NCBI GenBank assembly: GCA_025403435.1
Contig: CM046350.1
Coordinates: forward strand, 22,631,661 to 22,695,660
Length of the DNA stretch: 64,000 nt
Reading direction: 5' to 3'
Source of the DNA: Artocarpus heterophyllus
Lineage: Eukaryota; Streptophyta; Magnoliopsida; Rosales; Moraceae
Part shown: positions 21,747 through 32,301 of the stretch, piece by piece
Position numbering within the stretch: position 1 is the stretch's first letter
Layout of the letters: each line of letters opens with the position of its first letter
Position numbers and translations under genes: made by a program
The notes under the pieces: generated by a model
The model's input: the letters and a program-made list of their open reading frames with translations, nothing else
What the model was told of the DNA's origin: nothing
Databases searched by the model: none

Positions 21747-23870
21747 TGTAATGCCCCGAGATTAACTAAGTATAATTAGTCTGTGATTTGGTGGATTAGT
21801 GTGCCCAATTTCAAATTAAGAATAATTTAATCATCGTGTGATATTTTCTTAACTAATTTCATTTTTAATTATTTTGTAGGTTATCTTAAATTTTAAAATT
21901 TGTTGAAAATCACCATAAATGAAATTTAGCATTTTGTCAACTCATTTTAAGCAAATGTTGATAACATCTATTTAAGCTTGTTTTGCTTTTCAAAATCAGA
22001 TTTAATAAAAAAGTAATAAAATAATTTTGGAACAAAATAATTTGTCAGATTCCAAACAGGTTCCCTCTTACCAAAACTCAAACAACCATAAAACTACCTC
22101 ACTAAAACCATGTGCAGGACATGGTTTTATCTCAAAACCATCCTATTTCTCAGCATAAAAGGGAGCACATGCTCTCTTTCACTGTCACTCTCTCATTTCA
22201 CCCTCTCTCACTCTCCCTCCTCTCTTTTTGATTTTCTAGCCACCAAATCAAAGGCCAAGGGACAAGAATTTGAAGCCTCAAAGCCAACTCAGATCAGCTC
22301 AAAAGTTCAAACTTGAGGTTAGTTCTCTTTTTCAAAGTTTCAAAGTTTTATTTCAAATTTGTTCAATCTTCCTTGTATGTTGTAGTCCGAGCTCCTTTGA
22401 GCTTAAACAACGTTCAATTTGAGTTGTGAAACTTAAAACTAACACGAATCTAAGATTGTTTTGGTTAAAACCAAATTAAACTAAGTTTTTCATTTTTTTC
22501 AATTTTTTGAAATAAATTGTGAAATTGTGTTTAAATTTGGGGATTTTCTTTCTCAAGGATTCAAAGTTGTTTTCTAGTTTTTTCTGCATGTTCTTTGGGT
22601 CTATATTTGCATTAAAACGGGTTAGATTGAGTTTTTGAGCTCAGGTTGGCTAAGACTCGAAACTTGGAATTTTTCAGATTTTGACAAATCGGCAGGCCGT
22701 ACTCATGCTTCGACAGACCGAATTCAAGCAATCCGGCAAGTTGGACTCAAAGGTCGGTAGGCCAAACACAAGCAGTTCGGTAGGCCAGACTTGAGTGGTC
22801 GATGGGGCGACTGAGCTGCATGAAAATGGTCGTTTTTCGCTAGTTTTTATTGTTTAATGATAAAAAGGGGTTTTGATCTTGTGACATGATTATATAGGCT
22901 TTAAAGGCACACTAAGGCACCATGAAATAACATACCAATGCAGAATGTCCCAAGTTCGATATTGATGTATCTAGTCCACGCCTAAGGTTGTTCACGGTTC
23001 CGAGGAGCTGACGTGTAGCGGATCAGGACTGCGGTGTATGCGTTATTATGTTGGATAACGAGGTAGGACTCTAGACCCTCTTCATTTATAGCCATGATTT
23101 TAAAAAAGTTTTTGGCCACAACATATTTTCCAAAAAAATGTTTTTAAAGGAATGATTGTGATGTATTTACACAATTATTTTCAGAACTTGCTTGGTATGA
23201 GGTAATCATAATGAACTGAATAATAAATGTAAACGAAAAAACTCGGTAACATAAGACTCATGTAATGATAAAAGTACTATAATAGTTAGTACCAAATCAG
23301 TCAAGAACTCCGTTTGGAATGAGAAATTAGTGCATGATGTCATATAGAGATCGGGTCGTGCAGAAAGCGATCTTGGGGGCAGGTCCTGAGACCTAGCTGG
23401 GCTACTACAGCGGTGAATTAGTTGGCTTTGCACAAGATAAAAATAAACTTGACTACAAGAGACATTTGGACTAGAATGCTAAGCATGTAAATAGTTGAAT
23501 TTATTTATTGTCTTTTATTGCTTTTGCTTAGATGAAATTTTATTTATTTAAGTTAATGTTTTCAAAATCTAAGTCCTACCGAGCCTTTTGCTCATAGTTT
23601 TCTTGTTTTAAAATTTTCCCCCTCTTCAGATGGTTTACAGCATACTGTCGACTAGGACGTTGCTGATTGTACGCGTGATCGAAGAAGCTTTAATTTAATT
23701 TATTTGTTCATTAAACTAAGGCATGTAATAGTTGATATTATTTATTTTGGTTAGACTGTGGTTTGTATTTTATTTATGCCGGTATTATGTGTATGTACAA
23801 TGTGGGCCCGGTGCAGCCTAACTCACTCACGTCGATTTTATATTTTAATTTAATTTACAGGTAATTCAAG
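21747..23870 (+). mobile_element. LTR of the palindrome-array Gypsy type, 3' end lost
   Basis: Starts TGTAATGCCCCGAGATT. A CT-rich tract (22170-22230) is followed by a palindrome array (22690-22806). Next come GGTTCCGAGGAGCTGACG (~23000) and the block GATCGGGTCGTG...CTTGGGGGCAGGTCC (23350-23386). Both of these are also present, in the same order, in the LTR at 60517-62640 (read on the minus strand). GAGCCTTTTGCTCATAG lies near 23580. A clean CA end and TSD are not visible; the right border is approximate and abuts the truncated 3' LTR of Copia II. Confidence 0.65.
22690..22806 (+). repeat. Palindrome array in the 21.7-kb LTR
   Basis: Diverged units (atcggcaggccgtac, ttcgacagaccgaat, ggtcggtaggccaaa, ttcggtaggccagac) spaced ~22-25 bp. 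It lies about 0.94 kb from the LTR start and corresponds to the arrays at 7780-7893 and 61655-61819. This copy is more eroded than the one at 61.7 kb. Confidence 0.65.
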
Positions 23871-24002
23871 AAAATAATTTATTAGGACTTAGTTAACGGT
23901 AATTACCTAAAAGGTCTAAATTTATCACATTTTTACAAATAACCCAAGGTACATTTTCTCAAGTGAATCGATTGTCTAAAGTGATTGTCTAAATTTATTA
24001 TT

Positions 24003-24479
24003 TTAGGATTAAGATACAATACAAATGATTGTCTAAAGTGAATCGATTTGCTGAGACAGAATTATTAATTCACTTTATGTCCCAATCCAACACATCGTCA
24101 CATATGACAATGTACCAATGTTTTTATTCATAGAGTCTACCTCCGATGGCCAAGACAAACCATCTCCCAATAGGGATATAAACAACATAACAATTTTTAC
24201 ATGAATAAAGTGCCCAACTTTATTCCCTCGATTATGGATCTTATGATTTAGGCCGTCACCTTAAGAATCTTGTCTTCCACATAATATGTCCATCATATGC
24301 CCAATTCTTAAAGGTTTAGACCAATAGTTTTAAACTATTATTTGCTTAACATACATTCAACAAATATGAACGTAAAGAGGACAAGATTTGGTATATAAAT
24401 AATAAATAAATTCTTTATTGATAAAAATGTCTCCAAAAACATATTACATTTTTACTCTTTAGGGCATACACGTCTAACA
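24003..24479 (-). repeat. Truncated 3' LTR of Copia II
   Basis: Corresponds to 30905-31387 of the 5' LTR. Shared landmarks include ATACAAATGATTGTCTAAAG, CACATCGTCACATATGACAA and CTCTTTAGGGCATACACG. Similarity ends abruptly near 24003, so the LTR's downstream part is missing. Confidence 0.85.
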
Positions 24480-24492
24480 ATCTCCCACTTGC
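24480..24492 (-). other. Polypurine tract of Copia II
   Basis: Forward atctcccacttgc reads gcaagtgggagat on the element strand, directly preceding the 3' LTR TGTTAGACG. Confidence 0.75.
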
Positions 24493-26949
24493 ACTAAGTG
24501 AGTAAATATAACAAATCTGGCATCCCTATAGCTTCCATATGCCTCTTGGAGACTCTCCCGGTAAGTGTCTTCGTAAATGGATCAGCTAAATTATCATCTG
24601 ACATTATTTTGCACACCGTGACATACCCGCCTTCAACGAAGTCCTTTATCACATGATACTTCCGATCAATATGCTTACTTTTCTTGTGAAATCTTGGTTC
24701 TTTAGCATTAGCTACCGCCGTATTAACTACCTCAAGATCCCCAAGGAACTTGCAGAGCTACACTGCTTCTTTTGTTTATAAACACATGACTCATCCACAT
24801 TTTATGAGAACCCATATGTCTTGATCACCTAATCAAATCTTATGTTCCAAGAACGGAAAGCTTGCTTAAGTCCATAAATTGACTTTATCAGCTTACAAAC
24901 CTTACCTTCTTGACCCTTGACCTTGAACCACTCTGGTTGCTGCATATAAATGGACTCATCAAGATAGCCATTTAGAAAAGGCATCTTGATATCCATTTGC
25001 CAAATTTCGTAGTCGAGAGCGGCAGTTATGGACAAGAGAATCTGAATAGACTTAAGCATGGCTACAAGCGAAAAGGTTTTCTCATAATCGATTCCTTCCT
25101 TTTGTGTATAACCTTTGGTTACCAGTCTAGCCTTAAAGGTTTTGACCTTTCCATCCACTCTTCTTTTCCTCTTGTAGATCCACTTGCACACTATGGGTTT
25201 TACCCCCATTCGGGAAGATCCACAAGTTCCCAGACCTGATTAGTCTCCATAGACTTCATCTCTATGTTCATGGCCTTTGTCTAGAGTTTCAAATCAACAT
25301 CCTCCATAGCCTCTGTGTAAGTATAAGGATCCTTGTCATGTTCATCCGGTTCAGCCAAGAAGGCCTCCCCATTGAACATATACCTCTCGGGTTGACGCCC
25401 GATCCTCCCACTACGTCAAAGCCCCTTAGGTTGTTGTTTAGGTTCATTGGTTTTTCTACACTGATCGGAATGGTTTCATTTGGAACCTTCAGAATGATTG
25501 GATCACTCCTTAACTCCTCAAGCACCATTTTGCTTCGAGGCTTAAAGTCATCCATCTAACTCTCCTCAAGGAAAGTTACATTAGTTGAAACCACGGCTTT
25601 ATTTTCCTTTAGGTTATAGAAATAACCCCCTTTAGTCTCTTTTGGATATCTTACAAATATGCAAACTTTCGAACGTGCTTCCAACTTATTCGCATCCTTA
25701 AACAAGACATGAGCCAGACATTCCTATATAGAAATATAGTTTAAGGATGTCTTCTTGCCCGTCCACAACTCATAAGGAGTTTTAGGGACTGATTTTGAAG
25801 GCATATTGTTCAAAAGATAATATGCGGTTTGTAGTGCATATCCCCAAAAGGATAAAGGCAATGATGAATAACTCATCATGGACCTTACCATGTCTAATAA
25901 AGTCCTATTCCTTCTCTCTGCTATGCCATTCTGTTACGGAGTGCACGGCGCAGTCAAATGGGATAAAATCCCATTCTCTAATAAGTGTCCTAAGAACTCA
26001 TAAGAAAGGTATTCTCCACCTCGATCAGATCAAAGTGCCTTTATGGGTCTACCCAATTACTTTTCTACTTCAGCCTGAAACTCCCTGAACTTGTCAAAGT
26101 TTCGCTTTTGTGGTGCATCAGGTACACATACTCATACCTTGAGTAATCGTCAATAAAAGTGACAAAGTACTCATACCCTCCTCATGCCTAAATGTTCATC
26201 GGTCCGCAAACATCACTATGCACAAGTTCTAGAACTCCTTCGGCCCTATTGCCCTTAGACCCAAATGGTCTTTTGGTCATTTTAGCCTCCAAATAAGATT
26301 AACATTGAGGTATAGATTACACCTTTAAGTGACTTAAAGGTCCATCCCTTACCAGCCTTTGAATCCTATTCAGGTTAATACGACCAAGGTGTAAATGCCA
26401 AAGATAAGTCTTATTAGAGTGAGAAATTTTAAGTCTTTTAGAGTTATTATCATTCATCTCAGTATTAAGCAGTATGTTTATCTTAGGTTTGATAAAATAT
26501 AGATTATTTTGCATCCATCTAGAACAAATAAAAGATTTATTTTTACGAATCACCACTTTATTATTAAAAGAAACTAAATAGGAGTCTTTAAATAAATAAG
26601 CTATAGAAATTAAATTCCTTTTAAATTTAGGAACATAAAAACAATCTCAGCAAAATTAAATTCCTATAATTATCAAAATAAAGATAGACGTCTTCCACTG
26701 CTTCTGCTAAGATCAAGGATCCATCGCCCATCCGAAGCGTGAAGTCTTCATGAAGCAGACTTCTCGTTTCTTTGAGCCCCTACAAAGAAACACAAACATG
26801 ATTAGTTGCACCAGAATCTATGACCCAAATATCATTAGATTCCTCAACTAAACAAGTTTCTAAATACAAAAGATCACACCTACCTCTTTTGGAAAGGAAG
26901 TTCTTGCAATGCTTCTTGATGTGCCTGACCTTCCCACAGAAGAAACACT
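24493..26949 (-). pseudogene. Copia II pol remnant
   Basis: In element order (right to left): a zinc knuckle CFFCGKVRHIKKHC near the right edge and the protease site WVIDSGATNHVC (~26830). The GAG-pre-integrase piece (26317-26556, LWHLHLGRINLNRIQRLVRD) follows. Next come integrase motifs SDRGGEYLSYEF and [19 protein letters not shown] (about 25860-26050), with the codon before SDRGG replaced by a stop. The integrase tail ends in KGGYFYNLKENKAV. RT is kept only from its start to YGLKQAFRSWN (24829-25209, including QMDIKMPFLNGYLDESIYM). The YVDD site is gone; sequence jumps near 24770 to the RNase H tail (KKSKHIDRKYHVI ... LADPFTKTL, decayed). The polymerase is therefore not functional. Confidence 0.85.
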
Positions 26950-27704
26950 AAAGCTTCTTTAGGTTCTTTTTCTTCTTCTTCTTGCTCTTGGTGTTAGCAG
27001 GAATAGAAGATTTCCCGTTCTTGGCCCGTTGTGTCTTTCCATTCCCAGAATTAGGATTGGAACCAGAAGCAGCCGCCAAATTGGCCTCTCTACCCGCAGG
27101 AGACTCTTTGATCAGCAGTTCGAACTCTTGTAACTGTTTCATTAATTGTGTTAAGGTCATATCCCGCCTATTGCTCAAATTAAAAGTAGCTCTAAACGGA
27201 ATAAATTCCTTTGATAGAGTCTTAAAGACCATAGTCATCTAAGTTTTAGCATCGATGTCGGCTCCATTGGTTTGTGCCTCAACGAGGTAACTCATGACCA
27301 ACATTATGTGCTCCTTTACAGATGTTTCCGGTCTCTATTTATAGTTCAAGAGTTTCTGAAGCGCCCCTTGCCGCTTTGTTATAGCCTGGCCTCCAAACAT
27401 GTCTTCTAGATTATCTAAAATATGCTTAGCAATCTTATAATCCTTATGTTGAGCCTGCAGCACATTATTCATGCTAGCCATAACATAGTAGCGAACCTGA
27501 TCATTTGCATCTTTCCAGCGATCATACGCTTGGAATTGCTCATTGGTGGAATCTCTAGTAGGCTTAGGAGGACAAGGGATTGTCAGCACAAATTTCAGTT
27601 TCTCAAAGGAGAGGACGATATCCAAGGTTCCTTTTCAAATCATTATAATTCTCTTCGATTAATAGGTTTTTGTCAAGTATCAAAGATAAAGCGTTTTTAG
27701 ACAT
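26950..27704 (-). pseudogene. Copia II gag remnant
   Basis: Starts at the ATG at 27704 (MSKNALSLILDKN). The capsid-like segment is in 27335-27625 (AYDRWKDANDQVRYYVMASM ... LDNLEDMFGGQ) and the C-terminal part in 26948-27238 (LTQLMKQLQEFELLIKESPA, then a Lys-rich tail KSKKKKKKNLKKL). A frameshift near the start and stops between the blocks disable it. The Lys-rich tail directly precedes the Cys-His knuckle that heads the pol remnant, as in intact Copia gag-pol. Confidence 0.85.
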
Positions 27705-28674
27705 TTTTAATCTACAATAAAGAATCATATACCAAACATAAGCAAACATATCCTAATTTAGTAAGATAACACAATTATGTAAAAAGCATACAAATGTGTT
27801 TATGTGTCAAAACCTTGAAAATATCACAACCTTACAACGATAATTTCGAACTCAAAATTCAACAAGCTCCTAGGGGAGTCATGCCAAACTCAATTAGGAA
27901 CACGGATCCCCTTCTGATTAATATATGCCATCCAGGACCCGTATGATCCAACATATATTAATAATCATTTTTTTGGCCATTAATTTTATTAATAGAGGTC
28001 CTAGGGGAGGTTAATAATAAAATTAACATGAGTGTATAACCATCGTTTCAATATTTTATCCACGATTTATAATCACCATATAGGGGTGTGTAACCATAAA
28101 TCATGCTAAAATACCTTATCCTCTTAGAGATCCAATTTGGTACATGATAGAAATCCCTTCCTAGGGGTCGGGACCACTATGTTCTTCCTATTGACCAACG
28201 ATGGAGGCCTTAGGTCCTCTCTTCGAAAACCTTCTCCCACTCAATCGTTTGAAATCAAGGTTTTATTTTAAGAACATGCATGAATAATTTTAATATGAGC
28301 GGCACTCCCTATTCTATATGACATGTTATCAATATACATGGCAAATCATATTATAATACAAACAAACAAAGCAATCAAGCAAAGCTACAAGCAAAATAAT
28401 AATAACCGTAATATTGTGGTTCCACCTTCGAGAATAGAAAACAAAGATTACAAGAGAATAATTGAAACATATTATCGATTCTTCATCCTTGAATCCTCAA
28501 GCTATATCTTTCTTCATGTAATGCCTATCTTCAAGTCCTCAATCCCGTATGAATCGAATACTTCTTATTTTCGGTCATATCCAAATTTAATGTCTCTTAG
28601 AATTGTCCTAAAAATAAAATTAAAACTGCACCGAAAACTGCACCTTTTTTGAAAAAATTTTCAGCTCTCTGTCG

Positions 28675-28866
28675 ACAAGCCCTAGATCGGCCTGTTGGTC
28701 ATGACCCACTGGTCTACCGATCTTCACAGATCGGCCTGCCAAACTTCTGCCACAAAAGCCACTGGATTCCTGCCCCACTGACGGCCTACCAAACCTTACG
28801 TCCAGCCTGTCGATCTGCGATCATCGGCCTGTCAAATTGGAGGGTTCGGCATGTCGACCGAGCAGA
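28675..28866 (-). repeat. Palindrome array in the leader of Copia II
   Basis: Between PBS and gag, the forward strand shows repeated GATCGGCCTG-type units: atcggcctgttgg, atcggcctgccaaac, acggcctaccaaac, tccagcctgtcgat, atcggcctgtcaaat, ttcggcatgtcgac. On the element strand these read as CGGCAGGCCGAT-like. It is the same motif as in the Gypsy-type LTR arrays but in a Copia element, more diverged and more loosely spaced. Confidence 0.65.
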
Positions 28867-29354
28867 GATCACCCTTTCTAGAAAATGCAAATTTTTTTAT
28901 GCAATTCATCAATTTTATTTTCAACAATTCAAAAACATAAAATTAGAGACTCATAAAATACCCGGGAGCGTCATCATCTATCTTTTAGACCCGCTTTTAG
29001 ATCCGTCTTCTCCGAATGATTATTTAATTACAAAATTTTTACAAATTTAAAATTAAATAATAATTTCTAGATGGAGATGATAGTCCGCCATCTAATTACA
29101 TTAAAAACCTAGATAAACATTCTAACCTCTAAGAAACCATAACCGACATAAATTAATTAATAAATAATTAAATAATAATTTAATTAACTATAATTAATTA
29201 ATAAACATTCACCATATAATTCATGACAACATATAAAATATATAGAAACCTAGAGTGCCAACTCTCTATAAAATTAAATTCAAGCATAGGAGAGATCAAG
29301 ATCACATAATTTATACATATAGCACGATCATAAACTTGTAAATTTATGTAAAAA

Positions 29355-29372
29355 CCATGGCTTTGATACAAA
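29355..29372 (-). other. Primer binding site region of Copia II
   Basis: On the minus strand the sequence TTGTATCAAAGCCATGG follows the 5' LTR end by one to two bases. It resembles the common TGGTATCAGAGC Met-tRNA site with two changes. Confidence 0.7.
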
Positions 29373-29373
29373 T

Positions 29374-31387
29374 TGTTGGAAAAATAGTAGACAGCAGAAT
29401 TTTAAAAATTTTATATTAGAGTATTTTTTAAAACACAAGTTTGATATACTATATGTATAAATTAACCAGATCTTACTAACCTTTGAATGTCGAAGAACTC
29501 CCACAATCTGTGAAGAGAAGTAACGTTCTAGAAGAGCCTTAACCAATTGGTCTTTTTTGCTATTCTCTATCCACGAACGGAGTAAGTGTGGACTCACACG
29601 TATAGCTCTTCCTTCAGGTGACTCTCCTTGCAACCAATTGAGAGAACCACCCAAATCTAGTGTTCGTGATTTGTGAACAAGAGCTCTGAGGGAGTTTTTA
29701 GATTCTCACAAGTAGAGTATCACTCTTAATCTCTCAATCGATCTAAATAACTTATAAGACTCACTCTCTATTTATAGAGGTTAGGTCTAGGATCAGTCCT
29801 TATTAGATAAGGTCTCAAAAATTTGAATCAGAATCAAATTCAGATCAATATCTGATGAAATCTGCGTGAAAACGCGTGATCTTTTTTTCACTCATAGGCA
29901 GACCGATCTGTCTAATAGGTAGGCCGAACTTGATGATCGGCATGCTGAACTACCAATAAAAAATCTCACAAAATCTTTTATTTTCCACCCGAGATTCTAT
30001 AGGATAAAGGCTCAATTTTAATTCAAATAACCCAATAGAAAAGTTATCTAATTAAAACAAATTTATCTAGATAATCTTTAGGAAAATAAATAAATTCCTA
30101 ATAATTTTACAAGTTTATCTTGATTTAATTTATTCAAAATTAAATCAACTAATAAACATACAAGAATTATCCGATCCTAATAATTCAACAAGTTTGTCTT
30201 GAATTAATTTTGTCACAAAATTAATTCAACCGATAAACAGACATGAATTATTTGATTCTTTTGAATTTCAACCAATCTAATAAATCTGACATAAGTTACC
30301 AATTATTGAAAAAGCACGCCGTACCATTATAGGATGTTGTGAGCTAGCAAAAGGGACCAAATGGACCTATATAGTTCAAGCTCCCGATAATTATGAAACC
30401 GAATATCCCAAATATACATTTCATAATTATCAACTCTAACGCTATTTTACTAAAAGCTTGGAGCTGCACTCTCGAACTATATAGAATTACGAAGCCCGTA
30501 TAGCTAAGTCTCCATGACATATCATAGTGTATCGTATCCCCATAAGATTATCTATAACCGGCTTAAGGGAAAATTCTGTCTTACCTTCCCGATTATTTTT
30601 ATCCTACGTTCAATTATCTCACCATCAGAAAACTTACTATCCAAAGATGGTATACTATTCGGTTACACCTATGTATCCAAATGGTTGAGTGTTTAAGTTT
30701 TTCAATTACAGGATAACGCATATAAGAGGATATCACTACGCCTATAGAGGAGCTATGGAATCCATATCTATGAATAATATGTTTACGCTATTAAGAGTCA
30801 AGCCTCCAACGCACCGGCATGTGTACCACTATAAAAATATGGGTGTCGCCCTTTGGTACATCAAAAGACACAAGTCAAGAAATCGTGCCCACTATTCATC
30901 TCAGAATTAAGATACAATACAAATGATTGTCTAAAGTGAATCGATTTGCCGAGACAAAATTATTAATCCAAATCAATTCACTTTATGTCCCGATCCAACA
31001 CATCGTCACATATGACAATGTGCCAATGTTTCTATTCATCGAGTCCACCTTCGATGGCTAAGACAAACCATCTCCCAATAGGGATATAGACAACATAACA
31101 ATCTTTACATGAATAAAGCGCCCAACTTTATTCCATCGATTGCGGATCTTATGATTTAGACCGTCACCTTAAAAATCGTGTCTTCTGCATAATTTGTCCA
31201 TCATATGCCAAATTCTTAAAGGTTTAGATCGACAGTCTTAGACTATTGTTTGCTTAACTTACATTTAACAAATATGAACGTAAAGAGGACAAGATTTGGT
31301 ATATAAATAACAAATAAATTTTTTATTGATAAAAATGTCTCCCAAAACATATTATATTTTTACTCTTTAGGGCATACACGTTTAACA
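29374..31387 (-). repeat. 5' LTR of Copia II (2.0 kb)
   Basis: On the forward strand it starts TGTTGGAAAAATAG and ends ACGTTTAACA. Its last ~480 bp repeat at 24003-24479. It carries three eroded palindrome units at 29897-29955 (aggcagaccgat, taggtaggccgaac, atcggcatgctgaac). These are in the opposite sense to the leader array of the same element. No coding function is seen; open frames in it are short. Confidence 0.85.
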
Positions 31388-31570
31388 GAATTGCCACGTC
31401 ACCACCTAGGTTTGGATTCGTGAGAGTTTATAAAAGGAACTAAAGGACCTATCAATAGAATTGAAAGGTCTTATTCAATTATACTTGAAAAAAAAGGTTT
31501 AGTTTCTTTCACACTATAAGTCTGACGCCGCATAACTAATTGGTCGGAGAAAACCTCTAATGTGGCCACA

Positions 31571-31727
31571 AAATATTTTTGGTTGTTTATGAGATGTGTT
31601 AGAATTGAAAATTTTGAATTGAAAACTATAATATATGAGAGCTTAGTTTTTCTGATCATTGTAGTATGTGAAAACTTTATATTATAGCAATAAAAAGTTT
31701 TAGTTAGAATTGATTTTACCAAACACC
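31571..31727. mobile_element. MITE-like element related to 21053-21213
   Basis: Shares GTAGTATGTGARARCTTTAYATTATAG, in pieces of under 20 bases, and TTTTAGTTAGAATTGATTTTACCAAA with the 21-kb copy. It is about 155 bp with poorly preserved ends. It lies about 0.6 kb upstream of the NDC1 start codon. Confidence 0.4.
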
Positions 31728-31739
31728 TTCTTATTGCAG

Positions 31740-32301
31740 CGCATTTGAGAGTTGAAAGAAATATATTTCAATCACCGCACCCAACTTATTATGGTTTCCA
31801 ATATAACACTTCAGGGGACAAAAAAAAAAAAAAAAACTGCAGAATATATTTTGGTGCCTCTTTCACACACAAATTCTCCTATAACAATTGTGTACTGGTA
31901 CTTCCAAATGGTAAAAAGAAAATCATATATTCTTGTTCATAGTTTTATTTCATTGTCCATTTGTCACCAGACTCAATGCAGATGAACCAAGGATTTTTTT
32001 GAACAATTTTATTTAATCATAAAGGTTATAACTTTACTGTTAATAAAGCAATAAGTTTTAATTTAAAAATGCACTGCATAATATATTGAGATTTGTAAAT
32101 TTGTGAGTAAAGGCTTTACCCCACGAATGTAACAAAATTGTAGGTAAAAATAAGTCAAATTAGAAGTCATTGAACTCTCTCTCGCTCCTCTTTCCATTCA
32201 AACACAAAAACCAAACCAAAAATTCCCAAATATTTGTCTGAAAGAGGGACTAAAACCTTCCAAAGCTCCCCAAACCCAAGACCAAAAGAAAACTCTCAGA
32301 A
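31740..32301 (+). promoter_or_regulatory. NDC1 upstream region and 5' UTR
   Basis: No element or other gene is seen between the MITE and the start codon. A CT-rich initiator-like stretch (ctctctctcgctcctc, 32174-32189) is followed by an A/C-rich leader of about 110 bases with no upstream ATG that I can see in the final 60 bases. This is typical of plant 5' UTRs. The transcription start is inferred, not shown. Confidence 0.4.

Larger units (their letters stand above)
24003..31387 (-). mobile_element. Copia LTR retrotransposon II (minus strand), deleted and truncated
   Basis: The 5' LTR (29374-31387) lies at the right. It is followed leftward by a PBS, a leader, gag, protease, integrase, part of RT and the RNase H tail, then a PPT and the first ~480 bp of the 3' LTR (24003-24479). 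Both LTR copies start, in element direction, with TGTTARACGTGTATGCCC. The 3' LTR lacks the remaining ~1.5 kb found in the 5' copy. About half of RT and most of RNase H are deleted. Stops occur throughout. The element is dead, but the order of domains and the gag-pol style are clearly Ty1/Copia of a long-LTR type. Confidence 0.9.
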
